Shown here: positions 1-11,240 of the stretch, piece by piece
How positions within the stretch are numbered: the first letter of the stretch is position 1
Layout: each line of letters opens with the position of its first letter
NCBI RefSeq assembly: GCF_000276665.1
Contig: NW_004955517.1
Coordinates: 3,276,770-3,340,769 of the forward strand
DNA length: 64,000 nt
Direction of reading: 5' to 3'
Source: Chinchilla lanigera
Lineage: Eukaryota > Chordata > Mammalia > Rodentia > Chinchillidae
Position numbers and translations under genes: made by a program
The notes under the pieces: model-generated
Databases searched by the model: none
What the model was told of the DNA's origin: nothing
What the model saw: the letters and a program-made list of their open reading frames with translations, nothing else

Positions 1-3000
1 CTACACATGTTGAGATTAATTAGTTAGCCCTTAGGAAGTTTGCCTACTGCCTTCACCCTGGAAGGAAAAGTGTGAATACATTGAGACTATTAATTCACAA
101 TAAAAGACGGATCGTAGCCCTCCCTGAGTCAATTTCTGTTTGTCTCTTTCATACGCTTTGCTAACGAGTAAGCACACTATAAGGCAATGTCCTTGGCTAT
201 CACAAACTAAATTCCCATTTAACATAGTCTCCAGGTTTCAAGGAAAATCTTTTGTTTTCTTTAATTTTTAATTTTGGAGGGTGGGGATTCAAACCGTTTG
301 TGAAACCAAATTGGCAATGGGGATTTGGAAGGGGGAGACACAAATATTCTCACTTTGCTGAAAATCTTCAGAACCCTTTCTCCAGATAATCCCAATAATC
401 GTAGAGGAATTGCTCCAGACATAACCACTGGAATGGCAGAATCTATTAAAAACTTACAAAGCTAACCAGGCTATTATAAGCAAAGGTCCGATCTGCTTTC
501 AGTGTTTGGTGGAATGCAGGCGAAGTTACGGTCTTGTGCTTAGTTTTTAAAGAACAAGATAAATGCACTGTAATTGTGATCATTTGATAAACACGTTGAT
601 GCCAATATATTTTTTGCCTAAATGCAGTAAACTCACCAGTAAGTGATGCAAGTTGACAATGGGAGGTAAAAAGAATATCTGGGGGATGTTGGTGGGAGGG
701 AACACGCAAACAGCTAATGTCCCTAATGCCTGGTGGGTTCCTGTGTATTTGAAATGTCAAAAAAAAATGTGATGTGCTTCTCTAAATTGTGTCTTTCTCT
801 ACATGTGTAAATGAACAGACGCAGATAGAGCTCAAAAGCATGGCATGGATGAATTTATCTCTTCCAACCCCTGTAACTTTGACCACGCTTCCCTTTTTGA
901 GATGGTGCAGCGCCTTACTTTGGATCACAGACTTAATGATTCCTATTCTTGCCTGGCAAGTATATTCTTTGGTCTACAACAATTTAAGTAGAACATTTTT
1001 AGAAATGAAATATTTCCCTACCTTTATGTCAGAAGCTCTTTTCTCCCTTACAGAATCCCTTTACCAATTGTCAGTGTGTTTCTCAATTTCCTGGGTTGAG
1101 ATAGTTTTACTTACCAAAGCAACAAGACTGAGCTGGGGGAAGTTCTCAGAAGAGACACGTCCAATTCCCCAGCCTGCCCGCCTTAGCTCCCCCCTTTTCA
1201 GCGGCTACATGAAAAATATTCCCAAGAGGGTAATCGAGTTTGGCACCTGATTGTGGAGAACTTGTAAAAATCACCTCCTTGTCTCAGAGTTTAAAATGCC
1301 CCTCCCTCCCAATTCCAGACCCGGTGCTCCTGTCTTGGAAAGAATGTACTTTTTGTGTGTCTTTTTTAAAGACTGAAATAATATATAAATAAGCTCTACT
1401 TCACTGTCCACAAGTTTAATTGATTCAGGTTGATTTGTTTCTTTGTGGGGTTTTTTTGTGTTTTTTTACTTCTTTCTTCATAATATTCAGAGCCTTTTTT
1501 GCCCTCTAAGGGAATATCTTACAGCACATGAGGCATTTGGAAATCCAGCTATCCAGCAGGAGTATCAATATTTCCTAAATCCTATATTTAAACTGATTTA
1601 AATTAGTTAAATTCACAGAACTGCTATTATATCTTTATTGGATTTCTGAAGATACATTTTTGGCTTTAGACTATCAAATTCAAAACCCTAAAAATGTCTT
1701 GGTTTCTTTCTTTCTGCAAACCATAAATTATTCCTCCATTTCTTAAAGGTAAATTAATAACACTTTATAGATGGAAAAGATGAAGGGAAATGATAAAATG
1801 ACTCTATAAAATCCTTGTCCCCAAAACACTAAAATCAATATACTTGTACAGTATTAATCTTAACATATTGCCAATATTAATATATATATACATATAATGA
1901 TTCCTCCTTCTTTACTAAATTACATGGCTATACCCTAACTCTATTCTGATTCATTTTTATGTAAATTCATTAATAGTTTGGTACCAGAAGCTAAAATATA
2001 AAAAATAGTAGGTGAAGTAATCTTAAAAATTGAAACAGGACTCTGTAGAATAATTTATTAGCCTAAGTCTCATAAATGATACATTGATTATCTCAAGTTT
2101 AGAATATCTTCATCAGAAAACTCTGAACTTTGCCAAATTGGAAAGGAACATAGCACTTTGACTTTAAAAAGAAAAAAAGCTTACCTTGCATTGCAAAGCA
2201 ATTTTCTCAAATGTTTTTCCTACCATTATGGAATTATTCATGTTCATTATAAATTGCATTTATGAAATGCGTAAGAATATGGATGCCTCTGAACTTAAAT
2301 CATGCTCTTTTAGGTATAACCCTCCGTCTCTTGAGGAATCTGTTAATGTGTATTAGTTTCAAGACATTTTAATATCACCATTTTAAAAAACAGTTTCCTT
2401 TTGTTTTGAAATGTACGGCAAAGACAAATTAGTAAATGTCTCTTAAAAATTTTGAAGGAAAAATGAAACACTCAAGCTTGTTTCCTGCTAGTCATTATAG
2501 GCTGAAAAACATGCTCCAAAATCAAAAATTAATTATAAACAGGGTAAAATAGCTTCCTTCGCTATTTGAATACCTGAATCTATTAATTATTCCAGAGTTA
2601 CAGAAAATTAAAAAGAACCTTATCTCTTGTCTCTATATGTTCCATTTTCTCATTATTACAGTCTTTTTTTTCAGTTGGTTTTGGAGAACGACCAGCAGGG
2701 ATACATAAATTTTTCTGTATCTTCGACTCAGTTCCTAATTGATATTTCTTCAACTCTTTTCAAAGCAGCTATTTTGGCATCTACAAAAGACTTGGTGTCA
2801 TCTGAGTCGTAGAAAATATATTTTAATCTTTCACAGCAGTGTTGTTTCTAAGATTTAGCATTTGGGGTAGCAGATGGAGTGGCAAAGAAGTTGCCTATAG
2901 GGGCAGCCCACTGCCTCGACTACTCTCCCGCCCTCTGCAGTAACTTATAATTTGAAATAGGAAAGATGCCGTCTTTCGTTGGATGCAGCGCTGAGCTGCA

Positions 3001-4051
3001 TGTTGTCAATAGAAGATTCCCCAGATCCCTAATCTAAGAGGAGAGAGTTGCAGAGACCGCCCTCCCTGCACTTTTGTGGCCTCTCCCTGGTCCCCTCTCA
3101 CTGGCTCCCTTTTGCTCTTTCTCTCCCAAGATGGAACAATGTCCAAAATAGGATTCGTAGAAGACCCTCAAAGTAAAACGAAGTTTACATTTAAAACAGC
3201 CCTACATTCTAAACTTACACACTACAACTAAATTGGTTTATTTCTTGCTTCAGATGACGCTGAAACCAGAAACTATGATTTGATTTCAGGCTGTGCCCAA
3301 GGATGTCCCAAGCGGAAGTCCCTTGGCCTTTCCGGGCACTGCTTTCTTAAACGCTAACAGAGGAGGCAAACTCTACCCCACCCTGCCCCTGAATATGGGT
3401 GTTATTTCATAGCGAGGCTGGGGCTGACCTCACAGCAAGGAAGTATGTGATAAAATAAACAAAATTATCGGGAGGAAAAAAACAAAACTGTAGAAAGGGT
3501 ATAAGACGCCCCTCTCAGTTTAACCAAATAAAATCTGATCAACTGGAAAACTTAGTCTTACTATTCTCTTTGGAGAAGTATGTTATTACCTTCATTTAAA
3601 ATTTTAAGAAATACTTGTAAAGTATATGAATTCACCAGTTCCTGGCAACTCTAAAATTTCTTCGTGCTCCAGAGCAGGGAAGCAGGAGATGTTGAAGAAA
3701 ACTGAACTTGATTTGAGCCCTACCTGTTTTGTGTCACCTGTGTGCGTCTCTGAACTCAGATTTCTATTTCCTCATCTGTAGAATGAAGACAACCTTGCCC
3801 TGTCTGCCTTTAAAGCTCTCTGTCCTCCCTGAAGTCAGGTCTCCTGTCCACAAGCCAGGCATGACAGTGTCTCCCCCTGGGCCTGGGGTAAGGACTGAGA
3901 CAGACAGCACACTCGATGACTGGAGCTTAGTAACAACCAGTGAGCCCTAGCTCCTGTTCCTCCCAGGCCCCTTTTCCACCCACTCCCAGCTCACGGCTCT
4001 CCAGGAAACAACCTGTATTTAAAAGAAAACCTCTCCTTTCTCCCCACACAG
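1..4051 (+). other. CADPS: CADPS intron upstream of exon A (partial)
   Basis: This is AT-rich intron with no recognisable exon. A fragment like the middle of a MIR element lies near 3730-3800, with a (TA)n stretch around 1879-1893. ORFs of up to 153 codons (789-1250 on the + strand) have no recognisable domain and show no codon pattern that persuades me. The rest shows nothing I can name. The exon preceding exon A should lie further 5'. Confidence 0.8.
3725..3805 (+). repeat. MIR fragment
   Basis: The run around ttcctcatctgtagaatgaa matches the conserved middle of MIR SINEs (family text tttcctcatctgtaaaatgg). Boundaries are approximate. Confidence 0.6.
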
Positions 4052-4239
4052 GGCTGGTTCAGTCCTGGCCAGGTGTTTGTACTAGACGAATATTGTGCCC
4101 GCAATGGAGTCCGAGGGTGTCACCGACATCTCTGCTACCTCAGAGACTTGCTGGAACGGGCAGAGAACGGCGCCATGATCGACCCCACCCTTCTGCACTA
4201 CAGCTTTGCCTTCTGCGCATCCCATGTCCACGGCAACAG
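4052..4239 (+). CDS. CADPS: CADPS exon A (188 nt)
   Basis: The acceptor is a pyrimidine tract ending in cacacag and the donor is AACAG|gtaagc. It encodes 62 codons plus two bases, starting [20 protein letters not shown] and ending [12 protein letters not shown]; the split Arg codon is completed by exon B. It is rich in Cys and His ([11 protein letters not shown] in the middle) and belongs to the segment between the PH domain and the MUN domain. It opens at a complete codon, so the upstream exon should end in phase 0. That exon would be expected further 5' and was not found in 1-4051. The 69-codon minus-strand ORF across this exon is only its antisense shadow. Recognition of the family is firm. 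The role of this inter-domain segment is less clear than that of PH or MUN. Confidence 0.97.
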
Positions 4240-4377
4240 GTAAGCAGATGTGTGCCAGTGTGGCCGGAAAAAGCTCTTCCCAGAAAATCAACTGGCATAG
4301 GTTTTAGGATCACCTCTGACGATCTACCTCCATTCCCTTGGTAGTACTACACACGCACACACTCAACACACACACCA

Positions 4378-4441
4378 GAGAGAAGAGAGAGAAACAGAGA
4401 CAGAGAGACACAGAGAGAGAGACAGAGAGAGAGAGGCACAG
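4378..4441. repeat. GA-rich simple repeat
   Basis: Interrupted (GA)n with CAGA units lies 139 nt after the exon A donor. Confidence 0.95.
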
Positions 4442-4499
4442 AGGTCTAACTTAGTTTCTTCTTTTCAAGACACTGTACAGAAATGGCAAACGGGACTTC

Positions 4500-4725
4500 T
4501 AGTGTGGCCTCTGATATTAGACCAAGCTGGGTTCAGATCAAGGTTCCTCTATTTACTATTAATGAACGTGTTTGATAATTAACCCTCTATTGCCACAGGT
4601 GTCTGTAAGATGGAAAGCAGTGTCCTTGTAGCTTTGTTGAGAGGATGCAAATAGATACAAAGAGCTCAGCAAAGTGCCTGGAATGTGTCAAGAGCTGAAT
4701 AAACACTTGCCGTTGTTATAGCCAT
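4500..4725 (+). repeat. MIR SINE, nearly full length
   Basis: In order it shows a degenerate tRNA-like start, the core, then ttgttgagaggatgcaaata and caaagtgcctggaatgtgtc followed by gctgaataaacacttg, the characteristic MIR 3' end (agtgcctggcacatagtaag, ctcaataaatg). The copy is ancient and diverged. Confidence 0.75.
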
Positions 4726-5998
4726 TCACCCCATGAGGGTTCAGGGATGACTTACTGGTGTCAGATCTTGGTACGTAGTCAGGATACGTGGCAAGTCAAA
4801 ACAAGATACCAAACAAGGGCAGAATCATGTTAGTACTGGTGCTAGAAGAAAAGGAATAAAACTCCATGGTGGAATTTAACAAGGAACATGACTCAAACGG
4901 AGTAGCAGCATGGCAGGGGGGACCTCCCTGAGGAAATAAATGATGCCGGGGCTGAAAACTGGTGCGTGTGTAGGAGTCGAGTGGTTCCAGGCAAAAGGAA
5001 CAGCATGTACAATTGTCCTGCGGAAGGAAGAAGCCAAGCATATTTTGAGAGCTGAACGAGCTAGGTGAAGCTGGAAGACCAAGATGACGATAACACTTGT
5101 AATGTGATCCGAGGTGGGAAGAACTTCGGAGATCCCCAGTCTCATCACCCACCTCGTTGTACAGATTTTACAGACAAGGCCAGAACACCAAGGCTCCTGG
5201 TTCTGCTCTAAGCCCTCCCTTTCTCTAGACCTTGCCCAGTTCCTGGAGGAAGAGAACCACGTTCTGAATAATGCAGAGCAGCAGATAATTTCAGAACATT
5301 GCCATTTGGCTCTGGAGACATGGAATACATTTCCACACTGCCACAGCCATTTTACCTCCCCAGTGTATGTAGCCTCACATTAGTATAGAGATAATCTTGC
5401 ATTCTCCCAGAGCACCCCAACCAACAGCCGGGGGAGGCACACCCAGCAGGGACGCCAGGTGGCTTTGGAAAGCCAGCCTCTGGTGGAAATATTGTTGCTC
5501 TAGGGCCGTGATGGTGAACCCTTCAGAGCTTTCAATGCTAACAAATATCCAGCAGCAGCACAAGTCCCATAGATTCGCCACCACTGCTCGAGGGAAATCC
5601 ACAGTGGAGAGAATCCAAAATCGACTACTTTTTTTTTAATCAGAGCTGTGTCAGTCCTCCTCATCTTTGCAAGCCATACAGCCCTGAAACACTGTATCTG
5701 TGGGATTTGTTCTGTGCTTTTTCTCTCTCCAGTGCCGGTAGATTTTTATGAAATGCAACTTCAGCATTTAGAACTAGACAACAATAACATTGTCGGCTTG
5801 AATATTTAACAGGCATCAAGGTTATCTTCACCTCCTATTGTCATGAGGTCCAGTAGTCCTGCACATGACCTTTTATTTGCATAATGATACTCATGAAAAC
5901 GCTGATACCTGGGATGTATCTGTGCATAATTCTGCTTTTTATAAATATGTACACTTTGATGACTATCTGTTACAGCCTCTTGGACTGAATTCTTTAAA

Positions 5999-6020
5999 GA
6001 GAGAGAGAGAGAGAGAGAGA
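5999..6020. repeat. (GA)n microsatellite
   Basis: A pure alternating AG tract of 22 nt. Confidence 0.95.
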
Positions 6021-6960
6021 AGTTGCATTATATTCTCTGGGTTGTCACACTGTATTCTACATATGTTACTGAATAAGAAAGTGTTATAAAATAATGAAGT
6101 GTTTTTGTAAACTCCCTGGTAAACATCATCATGAATTATGATACACATTGTCTGGATTTCATATTGTAAGACTGCCACTTGATTCACAGTTAGGTTTATA
6201 CATCTTGTCATGGAAACAGTTTGGGATTTCTTATTTTCTTTTCAGTTCTGATTTTCCTTATGCAAGTTTGCATCTTTTTTTGCTTATTATTTTAGTTCGA
6301 ATGCATTTGCTTTTGCTTTGTGATGCACCCTTCTTTTTGTTTCTTTGTTTGTGCATGTGTGTGTGGGCTCTCGATGCTCCGATGGCTGGCCACACTCTGC
6401 ATGCCTCACGCAACCACCCCTCTCAAAAGTCAACAAATGCATGTGTTCCTTAGTGGGCTGCTACCAAATACAGACTCTGAAGGGAGCAAAACTCCCCTTT
6501 CATCTGAACCAGAGACCAAAAAAGATACCAAAAGAGAATCCAAAAAAAGAAAAGAATCCAAAATCCACTCAAGTCAAGAGCCCAAAAGGTAAGAAGTCAT
6601 ATGTGTGTTGCTTGGTTTTCACAATGTCTTTGACCCTTCCCCACCCCTCCATCCAGGCCACCACTTCCAGCTTTGCAAACAGCAAGCTTTGAGCACTCCT
6701 GGACTCTCTTTTTCTTTGAGGGTTTTCAAAGGTAAAATCTAAAAATGATGTTCTAGCGATGGGCACGAATGTGTATTGGAACTCAATTTGATTCAGGTGT
6801 TTAGTGATTTTTAAAACATGTTCATAGTGAAAAGACTAATTGAACAACATGTAAACAAAATTGTGAATCACATTGCTTTTTTAGTGGCACCTAGGTAGGA
6901 GCCTAGTACCTTCATCGGTAATAATAAGCAATGCATGCTTTATAATGTTGAAATTATGGG

Positions 6961-7092
6961 TTTTTTTGGTTTTGGTTTTGGTTTTGGTTTTGGTTTTGGT
7001 TCTTTATTTTGTTTTTTTGGTACCAAGAATCAAACTCAGGGCCTTGCACTTACCAGGCAGGTGCTGCACCACTGAGCTACATCCCTACCCCT
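6961..7092 (-). repeat. ID-like SINE, antisense, with (TTTTGG)n tail
   Basis: Read on the minus strand it is a tRNA-derived ID-like unit: ggggtagggatgtagctcag then gtgcagcacctgcctggtaa and ggttgattc-like box B. The A-rich tail is expanded into a (GGTTTT)n microsatellite at 6968-7000, read on the + strand. It is moderately diverged. Confidence 0.8.
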
Positions 7093-8129
7093 TGAAGTTA
7101 TGTTTTCAGGGTAAATAAAATGAGTTGGCATCAAATAAGCCTGTACATTTATAGTAGCGCTATCATCTTCAATAACCCGTTCTCAGTTCCTCAAGCATCT
7201 CTTGAAAAGAGATTTAACCACAAAAAAAATGACTTAGAGTAATGACACAAAATAAAGCTTAACAGCAAATTAATGGTTTTTAGTAGAATGATTTACATGA
7301 TGAGGTTATCTTTAAAGTACTCTGGGGTTCTAAAATTTGATTGATCTTGCCTCATTTCCTATGTCTTTTAGGAATACTGTCCTTTTAAGCACTTGATAAA
7401 CTGAGTGAAAATGCAAATTTTTGCTTTCTAGAGGATGCAGCAAGTCATCTATGAGTATATGCACGTCCAATAGTGAAGGTCAAAACAAATCCTGATTCTA
7501 TGTAGCCCCTTACCTCCCTCACGGCTATGCATAAGGGTGTAGGTAGAGTTTCTGTTTGTGTATCCTTAGGGCCGTCAGCCGCAAGGAAATAATGACTTGC
7601 AGTCCCAAAGAAAGTTCTCAGGGAGCATCATAGGTGCCCAAAGCGCGTGTCCAATAGAATTGTCAAGTCTTTGAAGGGGAAGCTGCCTTGGCCGCTGTCC
7701 GAGGTGCTGCTTTTGGAGAGCAAAGAGCAACTGGCCACTGTGAAGAAGTAGCATTTGCTCAAGCCCGACCTAGTTTCTGTCCCATGGAAGCCATCCAAAA
7801 GGATCCCCACTCTCTGACAGGACTGCATGTGTTCAAGTGTCTATGTTTGCATTGTATTTCATAATGAAGATGAAATCATAATGTGAAGTATCCATTGTAT
7901 AGTAGTTTTCTACAGTTTAAAGAATGATTTCAAACGTTCTCCCATTTGCCATGAAATTCTCAGGCTAGACATTTCTGCACCTATTTGGCATGTGAAAAAA
8001 CTGATTACGCATAAATTTAAGTGGCAAATCCACATGTCCTAGACCCAAAGCTCTTCCTCTTTGTATTACATCTACACTGTGCCTAGATGCTAACGATATG
8101 AGTGTTAGACACTGCTCTTCATAAATTTA

Positions 8130-8235
8130 GGAATATCATACCTCATTTCTGTGCCTTGGTTTTCTTACCTGTGAAATGAGCAGACAGAATCATAGCATCT
8201 TTAGTGTTTTTTAATCTTGAAGATTGTCTTCTGTG
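8130..8235 (+). repeat. MIR fragment
   Basis: gtgccttggttttcttacct and gtgaaatgagcagac resemble MIR core text. Boundaries are approximate. Confidence 0.55.
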
Positions 8236-8319
8236 GGTTACAGTAAGAAATGAAGCAGCTCATTGCCAGGTTTCATTTTCTAAGGTTCAATTAAAATAAG
8301 GATAATCATTACCATTTCA

Positions 8320-8490
8320 AAATATTTGCCAAACTCCAACCACTATGTGAAGTGCTTTTGATGCATGTTATCTAATTCTATCTTTATTCCACCCCTGTGA
8401 AATAAGTATTGCTATTACCCTTCTCCAATAGATATGACCTTAAGGCTCACATTTACATACTTCCCTGGGGCTGTGTAACAAATAGTAGTC
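8320..8490 (+). repeat. MIR-type fragment
   Basis: tgcatgttatctaattctat followed by cacccctgtgaaataagtat resembles the MIRb 3' half (tatctcatttaatcctcaca, ccctatgaggtaggta). Confidence 0.6.
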
Positions 8491-8874
8491 TGAGCCTGAT
8501 TGGAACATGGGTATTCTGGCTTCAGGGCTTGCACTTGTAGCCACTCTACCTTACTGCACTTATACATGGCATGTGATACCATTTGATACTTGCTTCAGCA
8601 TTCCAAGCTGAGATGCTTCAACAGTCACTGGCATTATAGTTTTCCATTTGGAGCCTAAGGATACCCAATATCAGCATGGCCCACCTACATAATTTTAGCC
8701 TTGTGGAGATAGTAGATTCTACTGGAGTTTTAGACCACCTAGGGGAGAGTTTTATTTGAATACTAATTAACAGCCATTGGTATTGTGTAAATCATATTCC
8801 TAACCTCTTCCACCTGCATAACCAGCATTTGAATGTGATGTTGTCTATTCCTGCCCCTGGGTTTAAAGGAAATG

Positions 8875-8966
8875 CCTGGGCTTGGGAGGGAGCTTGGTAG
8901 TAGAGCCCTTGCCTAGCATGTCTGAGACCCTGAGTGTGATCTCCCACACTATACAAGAAAAAAAGG
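8875..8966 (+). repeat. Diverged ID-like SINE
   Basis: The text cttgggagggagcttggtag, then gagcccttgcctagcatgtc, then gtgtgatctcccacactat and an A-rich tail matches an ID-type tRNA-derived unit. It is more diverged than the later copies in this window, so it is older. Confidence 0.7.
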
Positions 8967-9319
8967 AACTCATGACTGGTAAACAGATTACCCCTTTCAC
9001 TGAATTTAAGTGAGCAGTGAATCTCATTCCCATTATCTCAAAGCCAGCTTCAAATTAGAGAAAAAGATTTTTTTATATGTTATTAGTTCAACAGCCCCTG
9101 GCAGCTAGAAATTGTTAGCAAGTGCTTGTGTGCCAGAGACTAAATTTCTCCTACCTGCTCTAGAAGCCTGTGCCGCATCTCCGTGAAAGGGTGTACCTAT
9201 GTGGACCAGAAGCACTGTATTCAAGACTAGACATGTCTGGCTGGTCAGGATGATATTTGCTGCTCCTAATCCCAAGAACTGTGTGACTCGAGCACATCTA
9301 CGTATTTGGCATCTTTAGA

Positions 9320-9535
9320 ACAGTGCTTTCTAACTGGAGGGTGAATTGTCTCCCAGTGGACTTTGGAAATGTCCAGAGACATTTTTATTTTCATACCCAT
9401 GCTATTGTCTTCAAGTAGGTCAAGGCCACAGGGATACAGCTCACCATTCCGTAATGCACAGGCAATCCCGTGCGAACAAAGCCCAAATCCCACTTGGGCC
9501 CAGGTCAAGAAGGCCTGTTGTAAATCAAACTGCTA
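9320..9535 (+). mobile_element. MER20-like hAT-Charlie DNA transposon remnant
   Basis: cagtgctttctaactggagg resembles the terminal repeat. tggaaatgtccagagacatt and then gtaatgcacaggcaatcccg match internal MER20 text (ggcaatgtctggagacattt; acaatgcacaggacagcccc). It is a non-autonomous element with no coding capacity. Confidence 0.7.
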
Positions 9536-9639
9536 AATAATGGGCCAAACTGTTTTGTTTTTTTTTTTTTTAAACTTAGGTTTTTTGTTGCTTTACACAG
9601 GACTTACTCTGTGCCTAAAGGTATAGCAGGTGCCCCTGC

Positions 9640-9775
9640 TGATAGTCCATTTACACTGTTGGAGAGTTTGTTAAAATGCACAATATTAAATCCCATCCTC
9701 AAATGATTTGATTCAATAAGCCTTAAATGGAGCCAGGATTCTACATTTATTTTTTTTTCTAATACTGACCCCTAC
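9640..9775 (+). mobile_element. MER5-like DNA transposon fragment
   Basis: gagagtttgttaaaatgcac, then gatttgattcaataagcctt and ccaggattctacattt follow the MER5A/B order (gagcttgttaaaatgcagat, tctgattcagtaggtctggg, gaatctgcattt). Confidence 0.55.
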
Positions 9776-9814
9776 CACAATATCCTAAACTATTTGGTGA
9801 TGGGATCACACCTA

Positions 9815-9995
9815 TTTAAGGTTTTGGTTGTCAGACTTGGAGGCTCATTTGACTCATTTGCAGGAGGAGAGAAAATGCTGATTCCCAGGCCCTACCTACA
9901 GAGTTTCAGATGTAATGCCTCTGGATGTGGCCTAAGTATCATGAATTTAAAATCTCAAGTGGTTCTAATACAGAGCAAAGTTTAAAACCCATTGG
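9815..9995 (+). mobile_element. MER5-like DNA transposon fragment
   Basis: gattcccaggccctacctac, followed by ctcaagtggttctaatacag and a degraded terminal repeat, gives a MER5-type layout. It adjoins the 9640-9775 piece and both may be MER5-related insertions. Confidence 0.5.
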
Positions 9996-10929
9996 TTGAA
10001 AGAACACTAGTTTGGGCCAGCTTTTAAAAGCTAAACCCGTTTTCTCATAAAAGAGAAGGAAAGAAAAGGGAAGGGTAAGCATGTTCAGCTGGTTGCATTT
10101 GGCGATCATAAAATCCACAGATGTAAATTGCTATATCTTCTCATTTTTAAATCAGCTCCTAAGGTTTCAGTACTTAATTCTCATCATAATATTTTTAGTA
10201 TTCTTTCTAGGTGACATTTAGATTAGCATCACTTTGGTCACTGTCCCACGGTGACAAGGCGATCAAACAGCTCCGATGATTGCAAGTTGCGTCAGTGTTC
10301 CTTGGATCCCTTTATTATTGGGATTGGAAAATTTTCTCATTTACATTATTATTTAACATTTCTTGAATGCCAGTGCTGCTCTCCACATATGGCCTGTGTA
10401 GAAAGTACATTGTATCAGCAATTAACAAATCCATAATGCCAACCGCCCCAATCCAAAGTATTCGCATAGATTAATGAGTCTACAAGCAGATGTAAGAGGG
10501 CATGAATTCCAAAAAGAACCTCTTGAAAATGTGCCCAGAGCTGTGTTTGAAAGCCAGGTGCTGCTTGTCTTCAGAGGCCATGTGGATCCAGAAGATGAGG
10601 ACCTGAGTAACTAAACAGTCACACACAAAACTTGCTTTTCTCCTGTTAACTGCACCATGGTTCATAAGTTAGTAAGTGGCTCCATCCGCCCACCTACTCA
10701 AGACAGAAAGCAGCAGTCTCTGACTCCTCCTCCTCCATAGCATGTCACAACATTCAGCGCTTCCAAGTATCTCCCAAACCCATGTATTTCTGCGTGCCAT
10801 GCCACTGCCACCACTCAGATCTAAATCTTCTTTCCTTTGCACCTCAGTTGGCTTATTTACTGTGGACTTCCCTCCAGTGTTGGCCCTGTTGTTATTTAGA
10901 TCAGAAATGACCACAAAACTCATGCTGTC

Positions 10930-11240
10930 AAAGCTGGAGATTTGGGATGGCCCCCAGATCATGGGGGCAGGGCCTGGTTAGAGGAAGCATAACTTCCATG
11001 GGTCTATATCCCTTCCCAGCTACTCCCTGACCCCCCTCCCCCACTGACTCTCTCTCCCTCTCTTCCCAGCCACCATGACAGAAGCCCCTTTCCACTTGAG
11101 CAGGTCCTTCTATTTCTGCTTGCTGCCAGCCAGTCATGGCCTGAAACTTTTGAGACTGAGAGCCAAAATAAACCTCTCCTTCAAGTTGTGGGTATTGGAT
11201 ATTGCGTCTCCATGATAAGGAAAGTGATGAAGATAGACCC
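10930..11240 (+). repeat. Possible MaLR-type LTR piece
   Basis: The 3' part (gactgagagccaaaataaac, then ctctccttcaagttgtg) resembles the 3' end of mammalian MaLR LTRs, including an AATAAA. The body is CT-rich with cagccaccatgacagaag. The family assignment is tentative. Confidence 0.4.

Noticed and set aside
789..1250. 153-codon ORF on the + strand
   Set aside because: Low-complexity intron translation with no recognisable motif; length is within chance for 64 kb.
4082..4291. Minus-strand ORF over exon A
   Set aside because: It is the antisense of a conserved coding exon and has no independent evidence.
6320..6592. Lys/Ser-rich ORFs near 6320-6692
   Set aside because: The aaaagagaatccaaaaaaag-type sequence is simple A/G-rich intron, not a nuclear-protein exon; no splice sites in a matching phase were seen.
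10928..11137. Purine-rich minus-strand ORF, possible gene
   Set aside because: The region looks like an LTR piece with CT-rich body and no protein signature.
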